NCBI GenBank assembly: GCA_021789935.1
Contig: JAJYIR010000023.1
Location: 1-37,215 of the forward strand
Direction: 5' to 3'
Length of the DNA: 37,215 nt
Source: Nitrospirota bacterium
GTDB lineage: Bacteria > Nitrospirota > Thermodesulfovibrionia > Thermodesulfovibrionales > JdFR-88
A program made the position numbers and the translations under genes. Positions 15,036 through 22,888 of the stretch are shown here, one piece after another. The notes under the pieces are model-generated. The model made no database searches. It saw only the letters and a list, made by a program, of their open reading frames with translations, and was not told the DNA's origin. Position 1 is the stretch's first letter. Every line of letters starts with the position of its first letter.

Positions 15036-16139
15036 TCAAGTTTTCTGGGCGCTGTAATGTGCCAGCAGGCCGGCGATCTCTTTTTCCCTGTTCATTATAT
15101 AGTAGGCAATGAGTTCCTCGTCTCTTGGATGGATATTCAGTTGAACGCCATAGCGTAAAACAGAGGCCGAGGGACGCCGATAAAGTATCTTCCCGTAACA
15201 TAAGACAACACCCGCGCCTTCGGGCAAAACGATGGCAAACACGTATACACTGCCTTTGATCAATTCGCTTCCGGTTTCAAAACACAGGCCGCCAAGGCTG
15301 ATATCAATAACCCGGCAGGCATTTGTGGGTTCGTTTTTTTGTAAAATATAAAGAAATACCGGCTTTTTCCGGTTAGGCTCTACACGAATGTTCCGTCTGT
15401 TTTCTGTAAACAAGGTATAAGGCACGGTTATGGTTAATCTATCCGGGTCTGTCTTAAGCACGGTCGAAACGGCATCAAAGTTCTCCTCTCGATGGGAAAG
15501 GACAAGCTTGATCTGCGTGTTTTCCCCTATTATCTCCGAAAATATGTAGGGCTTAAACCTGTGCAGGACTATTTCCTGGCCGCTGAAGAGCTCAATACGG
15601 CAAAGCCCGCGTGCCGTTACGGGCTGTCCGTTTTCGAAAATATAGATAGATATGATTACAGGGATTTTCGAACGCGAAATATATTCCAGCACCTGTTTGA
15701 TCCTGAGCGGATCTTTTACCTGTTGTCCTTCATGGACGGTTTCAAATTCAATATCAGAGATTTCCCCTGCCGGGCAGTGGGCGGAAGCGGCCCTTAAATC
15801 GCGCTCCATTGCCAGCTTTGCTATAAAATTGACGATCTCCCGTATTTCCGAAACCTCTGTTCTCTTTATGTCCAGGACCATGGCGTTATATCTCTTCATT
15901 TGCTCATCTGTTACGGTGGGCTCCGGAGAAATGAATATGAAAGGTCCCCGGATGCCCCTTGCCTTGGCCATCGTGAGAAATTCGATATATTCTTCAGGAA
16001 GCTCCATTAAGGCCATGTCTCCGGGGATGGCGCCTTGAAGAAACGAACTTTGAATATCCGTTTGCAAACGGATTTCAAAAGTGAATTTCCTGCCAGGGAA
16101 AAATGTATCGGCCAGGGCCTTGGTTGTCCATATCTTCAT
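15036..16139 (-). CDS. PilZ-domain protein, c-di-GMP receptor
   Basis: 367 residues. The C-terminal third carries a PilZ domain: N-RRNIRVEP (the RxxxR-type arginine motif) followed about 30 residues on by VIDISLGGLCF (the D/N-x-S-x-x-G motif), which together bind cyclic di-GMP. It is preceded by a YcgR-N-like beta domain (about 170-265). The N-terminal ~130 residues are mixed alpha/beta (GDMALMELPEEYIEFLTMAKARG, FIFISPEP) and resemble a response-regulator-like fold without an obvious phospho-acceptor; this is tentative. It lies 15 nt after the HD-GYP gene and probably forms its operon partner, one degrading and one sensing c-di-GMP. GAAGAGG lies about 10 nt upstream of the ATG. Confidence 0.8.
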   Translation of the reverse strand: MKIWTTKALADTFFPGRKFTFEIRLQTDIQSSFLQGAIPGDMALMELPEEYIEFLTMAKARGIRGPFIFISPEPTVTDEQMKRYNAMVLDIKRTEVSEIREIVNFIAKLAMERDLRAASAHCPAGEISDIEFETVHEGQQVKDPLRIKQVLEYISRSKIPVIISIYIFENGQPVTARGLCRIELFSGQEIVLHRFKPYIFSEIIGENTQIKLVLSHREENFDAVSTVLKTDPDRLTITVPYTLFTENRRNIRVEPNRKKPVFLYILQKNEPTNACRVIDISLGGLCFETGSELIKGSVYVFAIVLPEGAGVVLCYGKILYRRPSASVLRYGVQLNIHPRDEELIAYYIMNREKEIAGLLAHYSAQKT

Positions 16140-16154
16140 TTCTTTATTGCCTCT

Positions 16155-18758
16155 TCAGATTTCAGGGTATTTTTTTAAGATATCCAAAAATACATTCACT
16201 ACTTCCGGATCAAAATGTTGGCCGGAAAGGCGGCGAAGATGCCGGGCCACTGTCTCCCGCGGCCATGCTTTTCTATATGGTCTGTCGGAGCTAAGAGCGT
16301 CCCAGACGTCAACCACCGTGAATATGCGGGCGGCCAGAGGTATCTGCCTGCCTTTCAACCCCACCGGGTATCCGGTGCCATCCCATTTTTCATGATGGTA
16401 GTAAGGAATAATAAGAGCAGGCTCCAGATAAGTTATGGGCGAGAGGAGGTCAAAAGCGATTTCCGTGTGTTTTTTCATGATCTCCCACTCTTCGGCTGAT
16501 AACGGGCCCGGCTTGAGCAGGATACGATCAGGAACGCCAAGCTTCCCGATATCATGCAGCAGCGCGCCGCGCCGTATATGCACGAGTTCAGTATCTTTAA
16601 TTCCGAAGGCTTCCGCTATCTTTATGGCCATCACGGTGACCCTTTGCGAGTGGCCCTCTGTTTCCTCATCCCTGTAGTCGAGGGCCCTTGACCACCCCTC
16701 TATGGTGGTGTCATAAGCCATCATTAATTCATCGTTGGATTTTTGCAGCGCCTCGAATATCATCGAGTTGTCAATTGCAATCGCACCCTGTTTCGCCAGG
16801 GAATCCAGGAATTCCAGCCACTCCTCATCGGGCTCCAATAGTGAGCGGTGAAAAATTTCGAGGACCCCCTTTACTTGTCCTTTAACTATCAGGGGGACCC
16901 CGAAATAAGCCCTGAATCCTTCTTTCGAAACGAGGTAAGTTTGCGGGAACCGGTGCTCTTTCGTTGTCAGGTATTCGCAGTTGGCTTCAAAAATGTCCGG
17001 AAAGATGAAATTTTTCCGCTGTAAGGCCACTTGCCCGGCACAGCTGTCCCCGGCTTTCAGTTTTAAATGTTTTATCCCTTCCGTAAGAAAACCTTTGCTT
17101 GCGGCATGTTCCAGGCTCATCATATGGGGATGCAATAAAAGTATATCGGCCGCATCCACATTCAGTTTCGAAAGGACTTCGTCAAGAAACAGGTCAAGAA
17201 TGGTTTGCAAATCCAGACTGCCCGCTATCGCCGTGTCAATTTTTCGCAGCGCCCTTATTCTTTCAAGCTGTTTTTTTATTTTTTCTTCCGACCGCTTTCT
17301 CCCGGTAATGTCCTTTGCCACACGTATCACGCCTGTCAGCTGTTTATCGGCATCGAACCTGGGGATCGTCGAAACCTCCAAAAACATGTTCAAATGAGGC
17401 TCGTAGAGCTCTGCGGGGCGCATGGTTTTTATCGTTTCGAGGCTGGGGCATCCTTCGGGCGGACAGTCCGTTCCGTGGTAATATTTGTGGCATTTGGAGA
17501 GGGACCCCCCGCTGCCCGGCATCCCGAGAATTTTTTCGGCCGCCTTGTTAGCGCGTATAACATTGAAATCCTTGTCCTGGATGGTGATCATATCCGCCAT
17601 CTGGTTGAAAGTGTCTTCCCAGTCATGCTGGGACTGATACATCTGTTCTTCCATCCTCACCCGGTCGGTTATGTCCTCCAGAAAAGCCAGCATGCCTGCA
17701 ATGCGGGCATTTTCGTCCTTGATGGGCGATACGGCAAGGTTCAGGTCAATAAGGGAACCGTCTCTTCTTTTCCGTTTCACCCGCACGCCCGTTATAATCT
17801 CTCCATGCCTTATCTTGTTCAGGTGAGACTGGAATTCTTCCGTTTTGTCTTCCGGGACGATAGGATTGAGCAACCCTGCCGTTTCCCTTTCCTTCCATCC
17901 GAAAATACGCTCGGCGGCGGTGTTCCAGGAAGTGATGATGCCGTCAAGGGTGAGAGTCATAATGGCCAGCGGCGAGGACTCCACCAGTTGCCTTAAGGTT
18001 GCGGACGTCTCGCGAAAGGCCTCCTCCGATTTCCGGCGGGCGGTCAAGTCCCTTACCACCTCGATTCCCGCTATGGTCCTGTCATTTGAATCCTTGAGGG
18101 GCGATGCGGTAATCTCAAGGTATTTCAAACCCTTGTCTGTCATGGCTTCTCTCTGCATCGAGTGGACTTTGCCGTCTTCGAAGGCCATCTCCAACTGGCA
18201 GCTTTCGCACATCCTGCTGTTGTGCTCGTATGCCTCATAGCAGTATTGGCCGATATGCCGGCCGGCAATGTCAATAGTGGCCTTGTTCTGGTAAATGATC
18301 TTGAAATCGGTATCCTGTATGCTGATTGCGTCGCCGATTGCGGCCAGAATGGCCTCGGATTTTGCCCTCTCCATCTCGGCTTGTTGTTTTGCGGCCCTTA
18401 AATCCTCCTCTGTTTTCTTATATCCGGTAATATTGCGCACAACTTCGACGGCTGCCACGATTTCACCATTTTCATCCCGCAAAGGTGATGCCGTAATCTC
18501 CAGGAAAGCCGGTGCGCCCCCGGATTTTGCTGTTGCCTGCCAGCTATGGGTTTTCCCGCTTTCAAAGGTTGAAGAAAAGAGGCAGCCCTCGCAAATCCCC
18601 TCCCGGTCATGATATGCCTGATAACATAATTTGCCTGTTTGGGCCCCATGGATTTTTTTGTGCGCTTCGTTTTGATAAAGCACCCTGAAATTTACATCCT
18701 GAATGGTGATTCCGTCTGAGATTGCCGCGAATGCGGCCTCGCATAGGTTTTTCCACAC
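16155..18758 (-). CDS. PAS(x4)-GAF-HD-GYP sensor, probable c-di-GMP phosphodiesterase
   Basis: 867 residues starting at a GTG. Four PAS domains occupy about 1-110, 130-235, 245-365 and 375-490, followed by a GAF domain (about 505-670) and a C-terminal HD-GYP domain. The HD-GYP part shows ETEGHSQRV, LLHDIGKLGVPD (HD pair) and HHEKWDGTGYP, so both signature motifs are intact and hydrolysis of cyclic di-GMP to GMP is expected. PAS1, PAS2 and PAS4 each contain a Cys triad (C-x10-C-x2-C in PAS1 and PAS2, C-x8-C-x4-C in PAS4), suggesting bound metal or redox sensing. No membrane segment or signal peptide is seen, so the sensor is cytosolic. It is followed 15 nt later by the PilZ gene. Confidence 0.93.
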   Translation of the reverse strand: MWKNLCEAAFAAISDGITIQDVNFRVLYQNEAHKKIHGAQTGKLCYQAYHDREGICEGCLFSSTFESGKTHSWQATAKSGGAPAFLEITASPLRDENGEIVAAVEVVRNITGYKKTEEDLRAAKQQAEMERAKSEAILAAIGDAISIQDTDFKIIYQNKATIDIAGRHIGQYCYEAYEHNSRMCESCQLEMAFEDGKVHSMQREAMTDKGLKYLEITASPLKDSNDRTIAGIEVVRDLTARRKSEEAFRETSATLRQLVESSPLAIMTLTLDGIITSWNTAAERIFGWKERETAGLLNPIVPEDKTEEFQSHLNKIRHGEIITGVRVKRKRRDGSLIDLNLAVSPIKDENARIAGMLAFLEDITDRVRMEEQMYQSQHDWEDTFNQMADMITIQDKDFNVIRANKAAEKILGMPGSGGSLSKCHKYYHGTDCPPEGCPSLETIKTMRPAELYEPHLNMFLEVSTIPRFDADKQLTGVIRVAKDITGRKRSEEKIKKQLERIRALRKIDTAIAGSLDLQTILDLFLDEVLSKLNVDAADILLLHPHMMSLEHAASKGFLTEGIKHLKLKAGDSCAGQVALQRKNFIFPDIFEANCEYLTTKEHRFPQTYLVSKEGFRAYFGVPLIVKGQVKGVLEIFHRSLLEPDEEWLEFLDSLAKQGAIAIDNSMIFEALQKSNDELMMAYDTTIEGWSRALDYRDEETEGHSQRVTVMAIKIAEAFGIKDTELVHIRRGALLHDIGKLGVPDRILLKPGPLSAEEWEIMKKHTEIAFDLLSPITYLEPALIIPYYHHEKWDGTGYPVGLKGRQIPLAARIFTVVDVWDALSSDRPYRKAWPRETVARHLRRLSGQHFDPEVVNVFLDILKKYPEI

Positions 18759-18812
18759 GCTAATTCTTACAGGGTCCTCTCTAGTGCTGCAAAAGCCAAA
18801 TCACTGCCACTC

Positions 18813-18840
18813 AATATACTAACATTGTACAAATGGTGAA
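18813..18840 (-). promoter_or_regulatory. Candidate promoter of the HD-GYP/PilZ operon
   Basis: Minus strand TTCACC (18840-18835), 16 nt, TATATT (18818-18813). It would give a leader of about 48 nt before the GTG at 18758. Confidence 0.35.
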
Positions 18841-18928
18841 GTCACTACGGCTTGTATAGGGGAGCCAGTGCGGCTGCAAAGGTGTAAAATCTTTTAAGGC
18901 CGCTGGTAACTGCGGGGCTGGATTCGTG

Positions 18929-18934
18929 TATACT
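18929..18934 (+). promoter_or_regulatory. Candidate -10 box of the SWIB gene
   Basis: TATACT lies 68 nt upstream of the SWIB start codon, preceded by TG. No convincing -35 is seen at the usual distance (GTAACT at best). Confidence 0.35.
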
Positions 18935-19002
18935 TTTAGAGGCCCGGGTTTTGAAATAAAAGAAGCCGGTCCCTAATTCCGCATACATAAGGGAGAAAAA
19001 AG

Positions 19003-19284
19003 ATGAAAGAAACCGAAAAAAAAGCCGTAAAAAAGAGCCCTAACCCTGCATTTATGAAGGCCATGAAGCCGAGCGCGGCGCTGGCGAAAATAGTGGGAAG
19101 TGAGCCTATGCCCAGGACAGAGATAACCAGGAAGCTCTGGGAATATATAAAGAAAAATAACCTCCAGGATGCGCAGAACAAGAGAAATATCAATGCCAAT
19201 GAGGACCTCCTGGCTATTTTCGACGGGAAGAACCAGGTCTCGATGTTCGAGATGACCAAGTTGGTCAATAAGCACTTGAGCTGA
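19003..19284 (+). CDS. SWIB/MDM2-domain small protein
   Basis: 93 residues. After a Lys-rich N terminus (about 1-24) the whole protein is one SWIB domain: MKPSAALAKIVGSEPMPRTE, ITRKLWEYIKKNNLQD, NKRNINANEDLLAIF and VSMFEMTKLVNKHL. SWIB domains are best known from eukaryotic SWI/SNF complexes, but short stand-alone versions occur in many bacteria, including Chlamydia, where a DNA-associated role is suspected. GGGAG lies 8 nt before the ATG, with a plausible promoter upstream. It is next to a VF530-type gene, another small DNA-binding family. Confidence 0.92.
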   Translation: MKETEKKAVKKSPNPAFMKAMKPSAALAKIVGSEPMPRTEITRKLWEYIKKNNLQDAQNKRNINANEDLLAIFDGKNQVSMFEMTKLVNKHLS

Positions 19285-19379
19285 ACAGTTATGTTCTGCA
19301 TCCAATGAAAAGCGCTATGGTTTCAGCAGTCGCAGAGGCGTCAGCGCTTAAAGCAGAAGGCACATGGGCGGACTGAGAC

Positions 19380-19598
19380 ATGGTCCCTCAAACATCTAAA
19401 GATCCTCTTCACGGGATCACCCTGGAGATGATTCTGACGCGGCTGGTGGAGCGTTATGGGTGGGATGAAATGGGCAGAATCGTCCGCATCAGGTGCTTCA
19501 ATAATGACCCGAGCATCAAATCCAGCCTGCAATTTTTGAGAAGGACCCCCTGGGCCAGGAAAAAAGTTGAAGCTTTGTATCTGAAGAAAAAACGGTAG
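19380..19598 (+). CDS. VF530-family (DUF2132) small DNA-binding protein
   Basis: 72 residues. The sequence [20 protein letters not shown], then [20 protein letters not shown], then [19 protein letters not shown] is the full VF530 signature; the family's Vibrio member has a known fold and DNA-binding activity, without a settled biological role. Start at 19380 gives the normal family length. No good Shine-Dalgarno is visible; a 23-codon reading frame (19305-19376) ends 3 nt before the ATG and might couple translation. The macB remnant begins 22 nt downstream. Confidence 0.92.
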   Translation: MVPQTSKDPLHGITLEMILTRLVERYGWDEMGRIVRIRCFNNDPSIKSSLQFLRRTPWARKKVEALYLKKKR

Positions 19599-19620
19599 AC
19601 CGCGAAGCGGGCGCCCGCTG

Positions 19621-20100
19621 ATGTTCGGTGAGATTGACATGAATCGCAAGAAAAAATCCCCTGCCCTGCACATCTTGCGCCGTTTTTCGAGCGGCCTGCC
19701 GGTACGCGAATCCGTCCGTGCCCTCTCGCGCAACAAGCTGCGAAGCGCGTTGCCGGTAATCGGGATCGGCATCGCTGCCGTAGTCTGCGTGATGGCCATC
19801 GGAGCGGCTGGCTCCCGAAGGGCAGAGCAGCAGTTCCGGAACCTGGGCGATAATTTTATTTGGATCGAGGCGGGCTCCCGGAATATTAACGGTGTGCGTT
19901 CAGGCAGCCATGGCATGAATACCCTCACTATGGTAGATGTGGAAGCTATTCGACAGGGGGTCCCTGGCATCAGGCGCGTTTCCCCGAATGTGGACGGCAA
20001 TGTTCCGGTCTCCTTCGGAGACCTCAACTGGACAACGCATTACCTCATCAGCATTGCCTCCATTTCCCTTCTTGTGGGCGGCATAGGCATCATGAATGTA
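19621..20100 (+). pseudogene. MacB-type ABC permease remnant (internal deletion)
   Basis: Residues 1 to about 139 of the open frame match the N-terminal part of MacB/FtsX-type permeases: RESVRALSRNKLRSALPVIG and IGIAAVVCVMAIGAAGS as the first membrane helix, then the start of the periplasmic domain (LGDNFIWIEAGS, MVDVEAIRQGVPGIRRVSP). At about 20038 the sequence jumps to YLISIASISLLVGGIGIMNV, which in intact MacB belongs near the C terminus, just before the last helices. Some 200 residues are missing, and at 20101 the frame runs into an unrelated toxin fragment. No ATP-binding partner lies nearby. The protein cannot be a working transporter. Confidence 0.8.
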
Positions 20101-20296
20101 TTTGCTCAGGGAAATTATGACGCCATAGCCAGTGATGATAAGCGCTTTTTGAAGAAGCTTGACTCGGCAAATATTCCTTTATAAAAGCAAAAAAATCAAG
20201 AAGCCGGAAGTGGACGGCATGCTGGAAGCGCTATCACCATTTATCAGTCGTGATGAACATGCTGTTGTGAAGTTGTATCTGGAGGAACAATCATGA
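20101..20296 (+). pseudogene. PIN-domain toxin, 3' remnant with frameshift
   Basis: The frame continues from the macB remnant as GNYDAIASDDKRFLKKLDSANIPL, the typical end of a PIN-domain RNase of the DUF3368/VapC-like group, with the conserved acidic SDD. It stops at 20184, but another frame continues YKSKKIKKPEVDGMLEAL, then SPFISRDEHAVVKLYLEEQS, and ends at 20294-20296 in an ATGA overlap with the antitoxin-like gene. So the original toxin lay directly ahead of and coupled to that gene, lost its 5' two thirds, and carries a frameshift or small deletion near 20177. Confidence 0.7.
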
Positions 20297-20592
20297 AAGC
20301 AAAGGCTTTGAGACTGCCGGACAATCTTTTGGGTGCCGTTAAATTTGCGGAGAGAAAAGAAAAACTCGACGAACCGGCGACAATCAGAAAATTCCTGAGA
20401 CTTGGAGCGGAAAAGTACGTGGCCGACAGTTACTCGCGAGGGGAGATAAGCCTGAGAGAGGCCGCAAAGGTGCTCGACATTCCACCGCGGGAAGCCATGG
20501 AGCTTTTCTGGGACATGGGGGTAACCGGCAATCTTGACGCTGGGGACACTTTAAAGGCGCTCTCATTCGTACAGAAAAAACTTTCAAAGTAA
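20293..20592 (+). CDS. UPF0175-like antitoxin, orphaned
   Basis: 99 residues. A ribbon-like N terminus (KALRLPDNLLGAV) is followed by helices with SYSRGEISLREAAKVLDIPPREAMELFWDMGV, the UPF0175 pattern of a basic helix and a helix-turn-helix-like end. These proteins usually sit beside PIN-domain toxins and are thought to act as antitoxins and autoregulators. TGGAGG lies about 8 nt upstream. The neighbouring toxin is broken while this gene is intact, so it may be a solitary antitoxin that protects against related toxins or is on its way to decay. Confidence 0.75.
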   Translation: MKAKALRLPDNLLGAVKFAERKEKLDEPATIRKFLRLGAEKYVADSYSRGEISLREAAKVLDIPPREAMELFWDMGVTGNLDAGDTLKALSFVQKKLSK

Positions 20593-20617
20593 TGGGGCTG
20601 CCAAGTATCTCCACTTA

Positions 20618-20743
20618 CTACCCCTTCACCTCATTAATCTCCTCGATCTCCTGCTCAACGATTGAGATTGTGTGGCGGCCTTCAGCCTGCACTCTTGTGT
20701 CCCAGTATTCAAGGGCCGTATCAGCGGCTCCCAAATGAGCCCT
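20618..20743 (-). pseudogene. Unidentified 3' gene fragment
   Basis: About 40 codons on the minus strand end at a TAG (20618-20620) and read like genuine protein (ADTALEYWDTRVQAEGRH, then TISIVEQEIEEINEVKG), with a stop immediately upstream in the same frame. There is no start or ribosome site. It resembles the C terminus of a longer protein, family not recognised. It lies between the antitoxin-like gene and a decayed mazF. Confidence 0.4.
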
Positions 20744-20826
20744 TCATTCCAGTTTTTTGTCGGGGCACGGAATGACGGCGAAAGACAAATGCGGACGCAG
20801 CAAACATCGACATGCTCCCACGAAGT

Positions 20827-21058
20827 TCAGGTCAGCAAGGGCCTGAATTTGGCTAGGATTGTAGAAATTGAATCCGCTCCCACACGGTCAATGATTTTGA
20901 TTTTTCCTGCCTGCCAGCCGACTGACCGAATCTGATCTGAGAGGACGACCCCAGAGGTTTTTTTCGCGCCCTCAAGAGGTACCTCGAAAGATAGCCCTTG
21001 ATCTTTGCAGTTATGGGGCAAACAAGGCAGAGACCTGAGGCTCTGCAACTTTTTTTAA
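20827..21058 (-). pseudogene. MazF/PemK toxin remnant with a one-base frameshift
   Basis: On the minus strand one frame reads GLCLVCPITAKIKGY, the middle of a MazF-type mRNA interferase, then at about 20987-20991 the match moves by one base to FEVPLEGAKKTSGVVLSDQ, then IRSVGWQAGKIKIIDRV and the C-terminal ILAKFRPLL. MazF proteins normally have GYPFEVPL here; restoring one base in the TATC-TTTC junction would repair it. The 5' part, with the conserved N-terminal G-D-hydrophobic motif, is absent because the sequence starts right at the stop codon of the SulP gene. No mazE partner is visible. Confidence 0.75.
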
Positions 21059-22750
21059 TTATTTTTTCATTCCGGCTTCCGGCTGGAATGCCTTCAGGAC
21101 GTCAAGGACCGTGATATAGTAGGAGTCCTTGCCGATCAGCAGAGTCAGCCGCGAACGGTCCAACTCCTCCCGGACGTGCTCCGAGACCCCTGCCAAAATC
21201 AGGCGTATTCCCCGGCCCTTCAAATCTGCCGCGATCAGGCGCAGCTCTTCCGCCGCGGAAAAATCCACATCGTCGATAGCGCCCGCGTCGATGCAGAACC
21301 AATGCAACCCGGGCCGTGCTCCCTCCGCCAGGCCGCGGACCTCTCTGGACAATTGTTCCGTATTCGCATAGTACATGGAGTGCGTAAACCGGTAAACCAT
21401 GAGCCCGGGCGACAACTGTTCGCGGGAGGACACCGGCACAGGCTTGAACCTTTTATTCTCGTCCATTTTGAGTACGGCATTTTTGGGCCTGTAGCCGTGG
21501 CGGGTATGGGCCACGATGGAGAGGAACATGGCGGCAACTATACCTTGGCCGACACCCGCAAATATCACGGTTGCCGCTGTGATGATGGCCACCCCGAACT
21601 CCCACGGACGCTCGAATAAGATCCCTCGCATGCCCCTGATATCGATCAGTTCAAGGCCGATGAGAAAAACCACGGTGGAGAGCACCGCACCGGGCATATA
21701 GGACAGCGGGGCCGTAAGGAAAAGGAGCGCCATGAATACGATACCGCTCGCCGTTATCTGGGAAAGCTGGCTCATTCCGCCGGCCATCTCCACCATCTGC
21801 GTCTTGGTCGGGCTCCCGTTGACAATAAAGGCGCCAGACAATCCAGCGCCAATATTGGCCAGACCCAGGCCCACCAAATCGGCGTTCTGGCTGAACCGCT
21901 CGTTGTGCCGCGCCGCGTATGCCCTGGAAGTCGCCGCGCTCTGGGCCAGGATGACCACGGACATGGAGAAGGCGGTGGGCAGCAGCTTCTCTATCAAAGC
22001 CCATTTCCAGTGTATTTGGGGAAAAGCGATCGACGGCAGCCCGCCGGGTACCACGCCCAGCACATGTACTCCGTGCCCGCTCAGGTGAAACATGGAGCTG
22101 ACGGCGATGGAGCCGATGACCGCTATCAGCGCGCCCGGTATTGTTTTTGATATTTTGCCTGTGACAACGATGGTCAGCAATGCCAGGACCGCGACCGCAA
22201 GATCATAAACGCTTGCGTGGTTGATTTGGCGGACAGCATTTGCGAGCATCCCGGCCAGACTGCGGCCATGCGCCTGTAAACCCAGCATCCCGGGGACCTC
22301 GCCCATGGCTACCTGGACCCCCACCCCCGTGAGGAAACCCACAAGAACGGTCCGGGACAGAAAATCGGCCAAAAATCCAATGCGAATAACGCGCGCCATA
22401 AGAAGCAACCCGGCGGACATGAATGCGAGCGCGCCCGCATAGGCCATCCATTGTGCGGAGGCAGGCGTTGCCATTGTGCTGAGGCCGGCAAAGAGGATCG
22501 CGGCCGTGGCGGAATCCGCCCCGGCAACGAGATGTCTGGAGGAGCCGAAAATCGCGAACAAAAGCATCGGGACAAGCATGGTGTAAAGGCCCGCTATCAC
22601 CGGAGCGCCCGCTATCTTGGCGTAGCCCATCACCTCGGGCATGGCCAGGGCCGCAAGCGTGATGCCCGCCGCAATATCCGACGGCACCTGGGACCGCTTG
22701 ACTGGCAGTATACCCTGGAAGAGGGGCAGTTTTGTCCTGGATTTTTTCAT
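21059..22750 (-). CDS. SulP-family anion transporter with STAS domain
   Basis: 563 residues from the ATG at 22750. Typical SulP architecture: about 10-14 membrane segments from residue ~30 to ~420, with the family motif at the first helix (DIAAGITLAALAMPEVMGYA), GSSRHLVAGADSATAA, NIGAGLSGAFIVNGSPTKT and a C-terminal cytosolic STAS domain (about 435-560; GLHWFCIDAGAIDDVDFSA). Such proteins move sulfate, bicarbonate or other anions, often with Na+ or H+. The substrate cannot be read from the sequence, and no sulfate-assimilation or carbonic-anhydrase gene is nearby. No ribosome site is clear; a TTG 15 nt upstream is an alternative start. The C terminus abuts the mazF remnant. Confidence 0.92.
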   Translation of the reverse strand: MKKSRTKLPLFQGILPVKRSQVPSDIAAGITLAALAMPEVMGYAKIAGAPVIAGLYTMLVPMLLFAIFGSSRHLVAGADSATAAILFAGLSTMATPASAQWMAYAGALAFMSAGLLLMARVIRIGFLADFLSRTVLVGFLTGVGVQVAMGEVPGMLGLQAHGRSLAGMLANAVRQINHASVYDLAVAVLALLTIVVTGKISKTIPGALIAVIGSIAVSSMFHLSGHGVHVLGVVPGGLPSIAFPQIHWKWALIEKLLPTAFSMSVVILAQSAATSRAYAARHNERFSQNADLVGLGLANIGAGLSGAFIVNGSPTKTQMVEMAGGMSQLSQITASGIVFMALLFLTAPLSYMPGAVLSTVVFLIGLELIDIRGMRGILFERPWEFGVAIITAATVIFAGVGQGIVAAMFLSIVAHTRHGYRPKNAVLKMDENKRFKPVPVSSREQLSPGLMVYRFTHSMYYANTEQLSREVRGLAEGARPGLHWFCIDAGAIDDVDFSAAEELRLIAADLKGRGIRLILAGVSEHVREELDRSRLTLLIGKDSYYITVLDVLKAFQPEAGMKK

Positions 22751-22888
22751 CAATTTAGAGCACAAGCGGAGTGGTTACGTGTAAAACAGGCTGTTTTGTT
22801 TTGCGCACGCGCTGGGAAGACGGACCCCCGCGCCGATGGAGAACATTTTTCCCCTTCAGGGTAATGTCCCGGGCAAAAAGGGGATATG

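Larger units (their letters stand above)
20593..21058. other. Gene-free stretch made of decayed fragments
   Basis: Between the antitoxin-like gene and sulP I see no intact gene: only the fragments at 20618-20743 and 20827-21058, and a partial copy of the GGAATGAC repeat around 20743-20778. The area looks like a spot of repeated insertion and deletion. Confidence 0.55.
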
